Notes: generated by a model from the sequence alone, not told the origin. A stretch of 64,000 nt of DNA from Streptomyces orinoci (GCF_003121295.1 NZ_PHNC01000029.1:1302001-1366000), one strand, 5' to 3'. Positions 28,084 through 36,488 are shown, numbered from the stretch's first letter. Translations and numbers: made by a program.

Positions 28084-28386
28084 TCAGGCCCGGCCCACCA
28101 AGGCGACCAGGGCGGCCCACGCGGCGACGGGAACGGTCAGCTGGGGGCCGGGTATTCGTTTGCTGTCCCGTATGTGGACACCCTGGGTACAGCTACGCAC
28201 CTCCACGCATTCTCCGCCCGACGTACCGCTGTAACTGGACTTACGCCACCCGATCGCGACGTCAACGCAATTGCCGCCCCCAGTGCCGCTGCAGCTGGGC
28301 TTTGCCCACGCAAGGACTGCCGCACCGCTACGGGCACCTGAGCCGCCAGCACAGTTGCTTGCCCTTCGGGCCGATTCCGCTCTCAC
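28084..28386 (-). CDS. DUF397 protein with duplicated motif
   Basis: Predicted 100-aa DUF397 protein. The family motif occurs twice: WAKPSCSGTGGGNCVDVA and WRKSSYSGTSGGECVEVR, followed by the usual IRDSK segment. A hydrophobic Ala-rich C terminus (VPVAAWAALVALVG) ends the protein. GTG at 28386 overlaps the stop of the XRE gene by four bases (GTGA), showing translational coupling. DUF397 proteins are small partners of XRE/DUF5753 regulators in Streptomyces, several with developmental or antitoxin-like roles. Confidence 0.88.
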   Translation of the reverse strand: MRAESARRASNCAGGSGARSGAAVLAWAKPSCSGTGGGNCVDVAIGWRKSSYSGTSGGECVEVRSCTQGVHIRDSKRIPGPQLTVPVAAWAALVALVGRA

Positions 28387-29201
28387 AGCTCCTCCACAAG
28401 CTTGCGGATGAATCGCACGGACTCCTCAGGGCTGAGAGCACGCTGAGCGATCACGACGTACCTTTGCGCTGCAATCGCCACCTTCTCCGGGTCCGCGTAC
28501 AGGACGCCCGACTGTTGCCCCTCTTCGTAAGCGATGCGGTCATGGTCAGGCATCTCCAGCACGATCAAAGGCCCGTCCAGTCCCGGATGTGCCCCGCCGG
28601 CAGGCAACACCTGTAGCGTCACATTGCGCCGCTCGGCAACCGCGAGCAAGTGCTCCAACTGACGCCTGTGCAGACCCTTGTCGCCGAATGGGTACCTGAG
28701 TACGGTCTCCAGGATGACGAAGTTGAACACCTTCGTCTGCTTGTCCAGCATGGCCTGGCGCTCAAGCCTTGCGGCAGTGCGTTCCTCGATGGTCTCGTCA
28801 TCCAGGGGCGGCCAGCGGGCCTTGAACAGTAGCCGCACCGTCTCTTCCGTTTGAAGCAAGCCCGGAATCAGCAGCGGCTGGTACGCGCTGATCGCGATGG
28901 CATCCGCCTCATGACGCATATAGTCCTGCGCATACGAGACGAACCGCTCCGGCTTCAAATAATCTTGTGCGGCCAGCAACATGCCGTGCGCCTCGCACAT
29001 CTGGTCCGCGACCTGAAGCAACCGAAGCGTGGGGCGCCGTCGCCCCAACTCCATGGACTTCACGTACTCGTAGTCGTACCCCGCCTCCTTCGCGAGCTGG
29101 TCCCGCGTGACCCCCGCCCGCTCACGCCACAGCTTGATCTGGTGACCGCAGTACCGCCAGGCAATCGGCGGCTCCGCTTCTCCCACGGGGAACCCCCTCA
29201 C
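28383..29201 (-). CDS. XRE-family regulator with DUF5753 domain
   Basis: Predicted 272-aa protein. The helix-turn-helix is at about 20-75 (TRDQLAKEAGYDYEYVKSME), followed by a DUF5753 domain containing YQPLLIPGLLQTEET, a hallmark of this group. These WhiJ-like regulators pair with a DUF397 gene. Here the pair overlaps by 4 bp. Base composition is slightly lower in GC than the core genes, as is common for this mobile paralogue family. Confidence 0.92.
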   Translation of the reverse strand: MRGFPVGEAEPPIAWRYCGHQIKLWRERAGVTRDQLAKEAGYDYEYVKSMELGRRRPTLRLLQVADQMCEAHGMLLAAQDYLKPERFVSYAQDYMRHEADAIAISAYQPLLIPGLLQTEETVRLLFKARWPPLDDETIEERTAARLERQAMLDKQTKVFNFVILETVLRYPFGDKGLHRRQLEHLLAVAERRNVTLQVLPAGGAHPGLDGPLIVLEMPDHDRIAYEEGQQSGVLYADPEKVAIAAQRYVVIAQRALSPEESVRFIRKLVEEL

Positions 29202-29282
29202 TACGGGCTACCGATGTACCCGCATACTCCGTACCCCTTCGGCTACTACGCAGCGTAGCGAGGTGACCACCAAGCTCGCCCC

Positions 29283-29522
29283 GTGAACAGCAAAACGCCA
29301 CCCCTCAGCTCATACGTCGTAGACACCCGCACCAACCGCGTCGGTCAAGTCATGGACCACATGGAGTCCTTGGTGCAGCTCCGCCCGCCCGGCGGCGGGC
29401 TGGAGTGGGACTGTCCGCCGGAGGCGACCCGCCCCATCACCTTCCGGGCCGTCCTGAAGGACCCGGAAGCCAAGGAGCGGCTGAGGCAACAACTGACTCA
29501 GCCCTCACCCTCATCCGGCTGA
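29283..29522 (+). CDS. Small conserved actinobacterial protein of unknown function
   Basis: Predicted 79-aa protein from GTG 29283. It contains YVVDTRTNRVGQVMDH and a Pro/Gly-rich centre (LRPPGGGLEWDC), a pattern I associate with small proteins encoded beside XRE-DUF397 pairs in Streptomyces. No signal peptide or membrane helix. Divergent from the XRE gene by 81 bp. Confidence 0.7.
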   Translation: MNSKTPPLSSYVVDTRTNRVGQVMDHMESLVQLRPPGGGLEWDCPPEATRPITFRAVLKDPEAKERLRQQLTQPSPSSG

Positions 29523-29698
29523 GCCCACCTCGGCACCGTGCGCCGCCGTGCCCGCATCACCCGCGCGGGCGACGGCGGCGGGTACCCCGACTCCTTCGGC
29601 TCCCGCGGCTGCGGATCCGGCAACCGGCCGCCCAGCAATGGCGGGTTGGGGCTCTCCTCATACATGGGGGCGTGCACTTCCTGCGTGTTCTCCCTCAT
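29498..29698 (-). CDS. Possible small Pro/Arg-rich protein
   Basis: An open frame with good third-position GC reads MRENTQEVHAPMYEESPN onward for about 66 aa and is Pro- and Arg-rich at the end. Its 3' end overlaps the convergent gene by 25 bp. A GGGAG-like site is poor. The start could be ATG 29698 or the later ATG in APMYEES. It may be real, because nothing else explains 29523-29838, but the evidence is limited to codon use. Confidence 0.35.
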   Translation of the reverse strand: MRENTQEVHAPMYEESPNPPLLGGRLPDPQPREPKESGYPPPSPARVMRARRRTVPRWAQPDEGEG

Positions 29699-29838
29699 GT
29701 TCCTCATGTTCCGATACTGCCCCGGAACTGCCACAACCAAGTGGCAACAACTGTCACTCCAGCCCCATGGCACGCTAAGAATGCGTATGGGTTCGGCCCA
29801 TGCACTGGTGGGACAACGGGGGAGAGTGAACGGGGAAC

Positions 29839-30249
29839 ATGGGCGATGACCGGCTCAGGGCCAGCCATAAGGAACTGACCGATCTGGCCTCCGACCTCCG
29901 CTCGATGGGGCGTTACCTCAGGCAGAAAGCCAACCATCTCAATGAGTTGGTCGAATCCGTGGACAGCGGCTGGCAGAGCGCGGCGGCGAGCTCCTACAAA
30001 CAGCTCCAGGCCGATGTCAACAAGGACATCGACCGCATCCGGGAAATGCTCTACATCATCGAGCAGGGCGTCGAAATGAGTCGCGACGGCTTCACGGGCC
30101 AGGATCTCGAGATCATGCGGAGCTTCCGCCGGCTCCAGTCATCGGCGGACGGCGAACGGCAACTCCTCGCCCGAGCCGACGCGGAAGCGAATGCGGATGC
30201 GGACACCGCCCAATCCACCGCGCCCGCAAGCAAGTTGGACATGTACTAA
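29839..30249 (+). CDS. WXG100-like helical protein (upstream partner of toxin operon)
   Basis: Predicted 136-aa, almost all helical protein. The pattern DSGWQSAAASSYKQL carries a WxxA/WQS turn between two long helices, resembling WXG100/ESX-type secretion partners, with a longer acidic Ala/Asp tail (ADAEANADADTAQ). It starts an operon: the WXG100 gene follows by 12 bp and the toxin gene overlaps that by 4 bp. It likely acts as a chaperone or co-secreted partner of the toxin; inferred from order and fold. Confidence 0.75.
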   Translation: MGDDRLRASHKELTDLASDLRSMGRYLRQKANHLNELVESVDSGWQSAAASSYKQLQADVNKDIDRIREMLYIIEQGVEMSRDGFTGQDLEIMRSFRRLQSSADGERQLLARADAEANADADTAQSTAPASKLDMY

Positions 30250-30261
30250 TCGGGGGAAAAC

Positions 30262-30567
30262 ATGGCGGACGACGGCGCCATATCCGTGAAGTTCAGCAAA
30301 CTCCACGAGATAACCACAGAGCTGGAGGACCTGCTCAAGGACCTCAACCAGAAGCTGGAAGACCTCTACGGCCGCACCGAGAAGGTCGTCCTCGGCTGGG
30401 AGGGCGAGGCCCGCGACACCTTTGTCGAGGCACTCGACACCTGGGACAAAGCCATGCAGGACATGGAGGGCGCCCAGCGCTGGCTGCACAGCATGGTCGT
30501 CACCGGCCACGGCAATTACGCCGCCGCCCACCGCGCGGTGATGAACGGCTGGAGCGGTGGCCGATGA
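30262..30567 (+). CDS. WXG100-family protein
   Basis: Predicted 101-aa helical hairpin with the WXG motif (LGWEGEARD) near the middle and a C-terminal helix. WXG100 proteins travel through type VII (ESX) secretion as dimers, often paired with an LXG-like toxin. Its stop overlaps the toxin start (ATGA, 30564-30567), so the two are translationally coupled. No EccC-type ATPase is in the window. Confidence 0.85.
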   Translation: MADDGAISVKFSKLHEITTELEDLLKDLNQKLEDLYGRTEKVVLGWEGEARDTFVEALDTWDKAMQDMEGAQRWLHSMVVTGHGNYAAAHRAVMNGWSGGR

Positions 30568-32294
30568 CCACCCCGCCCTCGGCCCCTCCCGCCAACGGCA
30601 ATATCGACGTCAAGCCCGAGAACCTCTATGGCGTCTCCACGCAGATAGCCATGGAACAGGGCATGCTCGACAAGGCGGCCACCCAGTTCCTCAAGGACCT
30701 CAACGGCCAGGCCAATGTCGGCGGCGCGGGCAGCGCCGTCGAGGCGGTGAACACGGCCTACCGGGATGTCGGCGAAAAGGTCATGCAGGTCTGGGCAAAG
30801 GCCGTGGAGGGCGTGGGCGGCGCGGCCGTCGGCTTCACCGTCACGGCCAATCAGTACGCCACCGCGGACGCGGCCTCGAACCCGCAGCACCAAGGGCCCG
30901 CCCCGACCCGGCCGTTGCCGCATGTCATCTGGAGCGCGCCGTCCTATGGCAAGGTGCCCAACCTCAAATGGAACGGCGTTGTCGATGACGGCGCGGACGG
31001 CCTTCTCGATGACATCCTCAATGGCGTGGACAAGGCCCTGGAAGCGATCCTGCGGCCGATCGTCCATCACGCACTCCGCTGGGGCAAGGCCGCCGATATC
31101 CTGCCGCTCCCCGACTATCAGGCGATCCAGAAAATCTCGGACGCCTGGCAGAATCCGGTAACGGCACTGGGCCAGACCGATGGCACCCTCACCGGTCAGC
31201 TGGGCACCATCACCAACCAGAGCAATGCCGAGTGGTACGGCGCCATGCGCTCCTTCTGCAGCGCGGTCTGGGGCACCGCCCCCTGGGGCAAGTCACGCGA
31301 GGGCTACCAGTGGGCCCACGACACCAACCAGGCCACCAGCAACCATCCGGCGCTCGCGGTGGTGATCGACACCTGTGACACGGTGAGCAGCGTGCTGCAC
31401 GACTTCGCCGAGGCCGCATATGAAATGCGCAAGGAAGTCCACCGGATCTATGTGAAAGCCGTTGAAGAGGCCATCGGCAAGCTCAAGTTCGACGCGAATA
31501 TCCTGGACGATCTGAAGACCCTGGCCAAGGGCGCGCTCAAGACGGCGAAGCAGCTGGGGATGGGAATCACGCTCCACCTGGACGAGGGCGCCATCAACGC
31601 GGCGGTCTCCACCTATGAGGGCAAGCTCCATGCACTGGTGCCCCGACTGGAGGCGCACAAGGCCCCGTTGGACGAGGCATTCAGATGCATGCCGAAGTTC
31701 GAGGCCGAGGAGGCACGGGCCGAGGGGTTCGGCGCCCGTGCGCTCGTCCAGTTCAAGCATGAGCGCAAGTTCACGCACCCCGGGGACACGGCCAAGGGCA
31801 TCTACCGGATCGACCTGGCGAGCGATGAGAACCTCGACGGCGGGCACACCCTCGACAAGCATGTGGGCAAAACCGATGAGCAACTGGCGCAGCGGCTGCG
31901 CGATCAGGGCGATCCCCCGACCCAGACCTGGCCGTACGGGAAGCCGAAGATCGGCGCCTCCTCGGCGTTCGACGACATGGAAGCGGCCCAGCGGCTCACC
32001 CAGTACAACATCGACCAGAATTCCAGCGGGATCAAGGCGTGGCTGGACGGCCCACCGCCGCCGCAGGCCGGGGACAAAAAGGATTTCGCCGCCGATGCGC
32101 CCAACAATGAATACAGTGGCCGCACCGTCACCAAGCAGCCGAACGCGGTGAACAACTCCGGCTACAAGACGGACGGAGTGAATGCCCAGGCGATACCGAC
32201 CAAGGGAATCAAGACCGTTCTCAAATACGACCCCAACCTGGACCCCCCGTTTGTCGTCCTCACTTCCATGCCCGAACTGAACGGAAAGGAGTAG
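30564..32294 (+). CDS. Polymorphic toxin with C-terminal RNase A-like domain
   Basis: Predicted 576-aa secreted toxin. Residues 1-110 are helical and ESX-substrate-like. A long middle region is helical. The C-terminal 155 residues match the bacterial CdiA-CT RNase A-like domain: GGHTLDKHVGKTDEQL (His428 and His433), the SAFDDMEAAQRLTQYNID helix, IKAWLDG, and a final strand pair (TVLKYDPN, VVLTSMP). Target is probably RNA of competing bacteria. The upstream WXG100 gene overlaps by 4 bp, and a candidate immunity gene starts 1 base after the stop. The domain call is from motif memory and comparison with the orphan gene at 32903. Confidence 0.75.
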   Translation: MTTPPSAPPANGNIDVKPENLYGVSTQIAMEQGMLDKAATQFLKDLNGQANVGGAGSAVEAVNTAYRDVGEKVMQVWAKAVEGVGGAAVGFTVTANQYATADAASNPQHQGPAPTRPLPHVIWSAPSYGKVPNLKWNGVVDDGADGLLDDILNGVDKALEAILRPIVHHALRWGKAADILPLPDYQAIQKISDAWQNPVTALGQTDGTLTGQLGTITNQSNAEWYGAMRSFCSAVWGTAPWGKSREGYQWAHDTNQATSNHPALAVVIDTCDTVSSVLHDFAEAAYEMRKEVHRIYVKAVEEAIGKLKFDANILDDLKTLAKGALKTAKQLGMGITLHLDEGAINAAVSTYEGKLHALVPRLEAHKAPLDEAFRCMPKFEAEEARAEGFGARALVQFKHERKFTHPGDTAKGIYRIDLASDENLDGGHTLDKHVGKTDEQLAQRLRDQGDPPTQTWPYGKPKIGASSAFDDMEAAQRLTQYNIDQNSSGIKAWLDGPPPPQAGDKKDFAADAPNNEYSGRTVTKQPNAVNNSGYKTDGVNAQAIPTKGIKTVLKYDPNLDPPFVVLTSMPELNGKE

Positions 32295-32295
32295 C

Positions 32296-32889
32296 GTGCC
32301 CGCCTCCCCTTCCCCTGTCCCCTCCCCCGGCCGTGACCAGTGGTGCACGGCCGTGACCCGCCTCTTCGACGAGATCACCCCCTTTGTGCGTACCGGGCCG
32401 AGGAATCACCAGGACTGGCGCAAGGACGCCCTGGCCGTTTTCGCCCGTGAAGTGGACGACCCGCGCGGCTGGCTCAGCCTTGATATGCAGGACGCCCGTG
32501 ACCAATACCCCGACGCCGGCGGGCCGTTCCCCTTCCGTCCGCTGACCGTCGATTTCCTCTCCGAACACCTCCACCCAGTGGAGTCGGAAGCCGCCGCGGA
32601 GCTTCTGGTGGTCATGCTCGATGACTGGTTCTCGGTGCGCGGCGTATGGAACTTCGAAGAGCGCAAGGAGCAACTGCTGGCTGACGCCCATACCGTTATC
32701 GCCCGCTATGGACCCGCCGTCCGCTGCTACACCTCTTCCCCGGCCGCCCGTACCACCAGCCGCCCCCACTTCCTCGATCCACGGAGCGAGAATTCCGGCT
32801 ACAACTTCACCGGGCTCATCGGAGACGTGGGCCTGATTGCCGTAACCGATGACGAAGTCGGCGTCATCTGGGCGTTCAACTACCGCTGA
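32296..32889 (+). CDS. Candidate immunity protein for the RNase A-like toxin
   Basis: Predicted 197-aa soluble protein starting GTG one base after the toxin stop, so translation is coupled. It has no signal peptide, in keeping with cytoplasmic toxin neutralisation. I recognise no family; the segment GLIGDVGLIAVTDDEVGVIWAFNYR-like end (only its last residues VIWAFNYR are distinctive) is strand-rich. The immunity call rests on position alone. Confidence 0.6.
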   Translation: MPASPSPVPSPGRDQWCTAVTRLFDEITPFVRTGPRNHQDWRKDALAVFAREVDDPRGWLSLDMQDARDQYPDAGGPFPFRPLTVDFLSEHLHPVESEAAAELLVVMLDDWFSVRGVWNFEERKEQLLADAHTVIARYGPAVRCYTSSPAARTTSRPHFLDPRSENSGYNFTGLIGDVGLIAVTDDEVGVIWAFNYR

Positions 32890-32902
32890 GAGAAGTTCTT
32901 CC

Positions 32903-33202
32903 ATGCTGACCCGATCCGCCACCTACCCCGACCGGGAAACCGCCCAGTGGTGCACCCAGCAAGTGGTCACCCGCAATGAGCAGGCCATCCACCGCTGGCT
33001 CGCCCAGGGCACCCGGCAGCGGCTGGCCATCGAGGCGTCCTGGCCCTCCCGGGAGGAACCGGTGGGGCGGGTGCTGCTCCAGAGCATGATGCTCGCCGGG
33101 CGCGAACCGGTGGACGTCCGTGCCGCCCGGGTGATCCTCCGGCGCGACCCGTCCCGACCGCACGGCTTCGCCGTGGCCGCCACCTTCCCGATCTATCTCT
33201 GA
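32903..33202 (+). CDS. Orphan RNase A-like toxin half-domain
   Basis: Predicted 99-aa protein. It aligns with the second half of the toxin's C-terminal domain: SATYPDRETAQWCTQQ matches the SAFDDMEAAQRLTQY helix, AIHRWLAQ matches IKAWLDG, and AARVILRRDPSRPHGF matches the final strands. The N-terminal GGHTL...H segment with the catalytic histidines is missing. It lies 13 bp after the immunity gene and 10 bp before the CdiI-like gene. It may be a displaced toxin tip or a recombination cassette. A catalytic role alone is unlikely. Confidence 0.7.
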   Translation: MLTRSATYPDRETAQWCTQQVVTRNEQAIHRWLAQGTRQRLAIEASWPSREEPVGRVLLQSMMLAGREPVDVRAARVILRRDPSRPHGFAVAATFPIYL

Positions 33203-33212
33203 GGGCCCGCCC

Positions 33213-33866
33213 ATGTCCCTGAAGCCGCTGGAACACGACCGCAAATACGGCGAGTTGGACCAGGTCCTCCGGGCCTACCTCGGGCAGGCCGCCGATGACA
33301 CGGACGACACTCGTAGCGCCGCCCTGGACGCCTATCTGCGCCACACCTGGCACACCCGCCCCTGGGCCATCGCCATCGCCGAGCAGCAGCTCCGCGAGTA
33401 CGCGGAGAACCCTCCGGGCCGACTCCGGCTCCGCCTGGGCGAGTTCTACCCCGTCCCCGATGTCGGGCTCCCCGACGAAGAGATCCAGGACTGGCTCCGC
33501 CGCCTGGCCGACCACCTGCGCCGGAGCCTGGAGAACGGCGACGTACCGCCCCCCGCCACCCCGCGGACCCACTGGGAGTGGCAGGCCCGTTTTCCCGAAC
33601 TCGCCCAGTTCCTGGGCGGTTGGTTCTCCCAGGACATGCCGGATGAATTCCCCGACCACGACGCGGCCATGACGGATTACGCCCGGACCACCGACCCATC
33701 CCTGGTCGCCCGCCTCATCGGCGAACTGCACGAACTCCTCGCGCTCTCCCTGGAGGAGAGCGACTACGCCCTCGCCCTCGCCGAACTGGGCATGGAAGTG
33801 GACCCACCGGCCCCCTACGCCCCCAGCGCCTGGCTCGCCCTGCTCGCGGAGCGGCTGGAAGGCTGA
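33213..33866 (+). CDS. CdiI-like immunity protein
   Basis: Predicted 217-aa protein. The stretch FPELAQFLGGWFSQDMPDEF resembles the CdiI-type contact-dependent inhibition immunity domain (QFLGxxFxQD). Two helical segments flank it. It directly follows the orphan toxin half, forming a toxin-tip/immunity cassette as in cdiA loci. A 172-bp internal part (33554-33725) is duplicated at 34729-34900 with five mismatches. Confidence 0.7.
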   Translation: MSLKPLEHDRKYGELDQVLRAYLGQAADDTDDTRSAALDAYLRHTWHTRPWAIAIAEQQLREYAENPPGRLRLRLGEFYPVPDVGLPDEEIQDWLRRLADHLRRSLENGDVPPPATPRTHWEWQARFPELAQFLGGWFSQDMPDEFPDHDAAMTDYARTTDPSLVARLIGELHELLALSLEESDYALALAELGMEVDPPAPYAPSAWLALLAERLEG

Positions 33867-33896
33867 GGGCTGCCGGGGCCCAGGGGCCGGGGCCCG

Positions 33897-34006
33897 GAAC
33901 CCACAATCAGAAGGCCGCGTTTGCCAAGTGGAGACCGACGCGGAGCGTGACGGTCATGGAGACCGTGAACTACCTCTGGTGCCCCTCGGACCGGCATTCC
34001 TCCGGC
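33897..34006 (-). pseudogene. Remnant of the membrane gene at 34926
   Basis: Reading the minus strand, the fragment gives SEGHQR, a stop (TAG), then FTVSMTVTLRVGLHLANAAF. This matches the C terminus SQGHQTQFTVSMTATL...of the intact gene at 34926-35336. The in-frame stop and the missing 5' part make it a decayed copy. Confidence 0.7.
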
Positions 34007-34072
34007 AGCGGCGGAGGATGCGCGGCGGCCATCGTTGAACGGTCTGCCGGTGCGCTGAGCGCGTTGGACGCG

Positions 34073-34630
34073 CTAGGCGCGTTCGGCGCGTAGCAGCCGC
34101 CGGTAGCCCAGGACCTGCGCCAGGCCATGGGCGCCGGCGGCGAGCAGTATCGCGGCGATGCCGAGCGGGACGGGGGAAGCCGTTCCGGTGAGCGGGGTGG
34201 TGAGGAGCGCCAGGGCGAGGACGATGAGGGCAAGGGCATAGGCCAGCCAGGTCAACGCGCGGGCCGGGGCGCGCCATTGGGGAACGGACGCGGGGTCGGG
34301 GTCCAGAGTGGCCCAGGCGGTGGCCAGGTGACGCAGATAGCGCTCCCTGCGGAGGGTGAACCAGGTGGGGACGGCGCAGGCGGCCAGCAGGGCGGCGCCG
34401 AAGGCCAGATGGGGCCAGCCGGTGGCGTAGGCGAAGCTCACCCATGCCAGGACGTAACCGGAGGTCAGCATTGCGGACAGGGCCAGGCGGCGTGGCGAGA
34501 GCGCGCTGTGGGTGAGCGTCCGCAGGGCCCGGGCCCGGTCGGCGAGCAGCGCGGAGCGGTCCGGCCAGCTGCGCAGACCGGGTGGCGGGGGCGGTGGGGG
34601 CAGGATGGCGGAGGTCACGGAGGGGAACAT
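34073..34630 (-). CDS. Polyproline-start membrane protein, paralogue A
   Basis: Predicted 185-aa protein. An N-terminal PPPPPPP run leads to LRSWPDRSALLADRARALR, then about four hydrophobic helices and a basic C terminus (LGYRRLLRAERA). A paralogue at 37443-38033 shares the same N-terminal signature. No function recognised. It lies between two copies of immunity-gene DNA. An association with toxin protection is possible but only positional. Confidence 0.65.
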   Translation of the reverse strand: MFPSVTSAILPPPPPPPGLRSWPDRSALLADRARALRTLTHSALSPRRLALSAMLTSGYVLAWVSFAYATGWPHLAFGAALLAACAVPTWFTLRRERYLRHLATAWATLDPDPASVPQWRAPARALTWLAYALALIVLALALLTTPLTGTASPVPLGIAAILLAAGAHGLAQVLGYRRLLRAERA

Positions 34631-34680
34631 TAGTCAGGTGGCTATCTCAACGGCTGAACGGTAACCGACGGTTTGCGGCA

Positions 34681-34900
34681 ATGGAGCTCTGGGGCACCCC
34701 GCCCTCGTATGAGGATGTGCCGCCCGACCGCCACCCCGCGGACCCACGGGGAGTGGCAGGCCCGTTTTCCCGAACTCGCCCAGTTCCTGGGCGGCTGGTT
34801 CTCCCAGGACATGCCAGACGAATTCCCCGACCACGACGCGGCCATGACGGATTACGCCCGGACCACCGACCCATCCCTGGTCGCCCGCCTCACCGGCGAA
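34681..34900 (+). pseudogene. Decayed second copy of the CdiI-like immunity gene
   Basis: Positions 34729-34900 match 33554-33725 of the intact gene at 167 of 172 bases without gaps. Upstream, weaker similarity continues to about 34714 with a one-base indel that breaks the frame. The 3' half of the gene is absent. Confidence 0.8.
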
Positions 34901-34925
34901 AGTGGGCCGGGGGGCGGCGCGGGGT

Positions 34926-35336
34926 TCACGATCCGAAGCTCGCGCCGGCGAAGTAGAGGCCGACGCAGAGCGTAGCCGTCATGGAGACCGTAAACTGCGT
35001 CTGGTGCCCCTGGGACCAGCGCTCCTCCGGCGGGTCCCCGTAGAGCACCCGGCGGTGGGCACGCTCGCGATACTCCCGCCCTCGGCCCACACACCCCAGG
35101 GCGGCGCCCGCGATCAGGGACGCGTACATCGGGAGGATCTGGGCCAGCGGCATGCCCTTGTGCAGCACGGACAGCCCGGCCATGGCACCCATCGCCAGCG
35201 GACAGAGGCCCATCCGGAGCTTCTCCTGGCGCTCCGGCATCATCGGCACCATGACGGCCAGGAAGGCCACGGTCACGATGGCGCAGACGGTCCACCAGAG
35301 GGACAGCGGGAGCAGCGGAGGTTGCATGGCGTTCAT
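34926..35336 (-). CDS. Small membrane protein of unknown function
   Basis: Predicted 136-aa protein with about four hydrophobic segments (LSLWWTVCAIVTVAFLAVMV near the start; LAQILPMYASLIAGAALG in the middle). The start may be ATG 35336 or 35327; neither has a good ribosome site. Its 3' end is duplicated as a remnant at 33897-34006. The gene belongs to the repeated immunity-membrane module of this island. Confidence 0.6.
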   Translation of the reverse strand: MNAMQPPLLPLSLWWTVCAIVTVAFLAVMVPMMPERQEKLRMGLCPLAMGAMAGLSVLHKGMPLAQILPMYASLIAGAALGCVGRGREYRERAHRRVLYGDPPEERWSQGHQTQFTVSMTATLCVGLYFAGASFGS

Positions 35337-35531
35337 CGTAGATCGCCACCGGGACGGCATTCAGTGTCGGGTTTCCTTTGCGCCGGCGCCCCTTCTGAGC
35401 AAGGAAATCCGGCACCGAACGTCAGCGGGGCGGGCGGGGAGCGGCTGCGGCGAGTTCAGGGTGAGCCTGGTATTGAGTGCCGCTGCTCGTGGAGATCGCT
35501 GAAGTGCGTTCAGTCGAGGGAGACGAGAGGG

Positions 35532-36488
35532 ATGACCATGCCGCCGTACACCAAGGGACTGCACCGGGTCGGGACGCACACCTACGCCTATCTTCAGCCG
35601 GACGGCTCCTGGGGGCTGTCCAACAGCGGGCTGGTGGTGGATGAGGGCGAAGGGCTGCTGGTGGACACGCTGTTCACCCTGGCGCTGACCGAGGAGCTGC
35701 GCAGCGCCATCGCGGCGCGGCTGCCGGGGGTGGAGATCACCACGGTGGTCAACACCCATGACGACGGTGACCACACCTTCGGCAACCAGCTCTTCGCGGA
35801 CCGGACGATCATCGGCAGTGCAGCCATGGCCGCGCATCTTGCCGCCTCGCCCTCGGCCGACTACTTCCGCGCGCTTATCGAGCGGGCGGTGGGGGGTGAG
35901 GCGCCGGGTGCGCTGGAAACGTTCGTACGGGAGCGCATGGGCTCCTTTGATCTGTCGGGGATCGAGATGACGCCGCCCAACTCGACCTTCGCCGGGCGGA
36001 GGGAGGTGGGGGTCGGGCGGCAGCGGGTTCACCTGATACAGGTGGGGCCCGCGCATACCGAAGGTGACGTACTCGTGGAAGTTCCGGCGGACGGTGTGCT
36101 GTTCACCGGGGACATCCTTTTCGCGGGCAGTCATCCGGTGATTCACAGCGGCCCGGTGGGCCGGTGGATCGAGGCGTGTGAGCTGATCGAGGGGATGGCA
36201 GTGGAGACCGTGGTGCCGGGGCATGGGCCGGTCACGGGGAAGCCGGCGGTGCGCCGGTTGCGGGGGTATCTGGAGCGGGTGGCCGAGCATGCGGAGCGCG
36301 GGCTGCGAGCCGGGTTGAGCGTCAGCGAGGCCGCGGGGCGGTTTCCGCTGGAGGAGTACGCGGACTGGACCGATCCGGAGCGGATTGTGCTCAATATTGG
36401 CGCGGTGTACCGGGAACTGGGGGCGGAGGATGGGGACTTCGCCGAGTTGTTTGTGCAGACCGCGGAGTTCTGGGCGGGGCGGCGGTGA
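35532..36488 (+). CDS. MBL-fold metallo-hydrolase
   Basis: Predicted 318-aa metallo-beta-lactamase-fold enzyme. The metal motif reads NTHDDGDHTFGN (H76, D80, H81), so the second histidine of the usual HxHxDH is aspartate. Further ligands are plausible in GPAHTEGDV (His), FTGDILF (Asp) and VPGHGPV (His). This variant occurs in actinobacterial MBL proteins of unknown substrate. The start is ATG 35532 (35538 is also possible with GAGAGG). A decayed CMD-like reading frame follows at once, then a hairpin terminator. Confidence 0.88.
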   Translation: MTMPPYTKGLHRVGTHTYAYLQPDGSWGLSNSGLVVDEGEGLLVDTLFTLALTEELRSAIAARLPGVEITTVVNTHDDGDHTFGNQLFADRTIIGSAAMAAHLAASPSADYFRALIERAVGGEAPGALETFVRERMGSFDLSGIEMTPPNSTFAGRREVGVGRQRVHLIQVGPAHTEGDVLVEVPADGVLFTGDILFAGSHPVIHSGPVGRWIEACELIEGMAVETVVPGHGPVTGKPAVRRLRGYLERVAEHAERGLRAGLSVSEAAGRFPLEEYADWTDPERIVLNIGAVYRELGAEDGDFAELFVQTAEFWAGRR

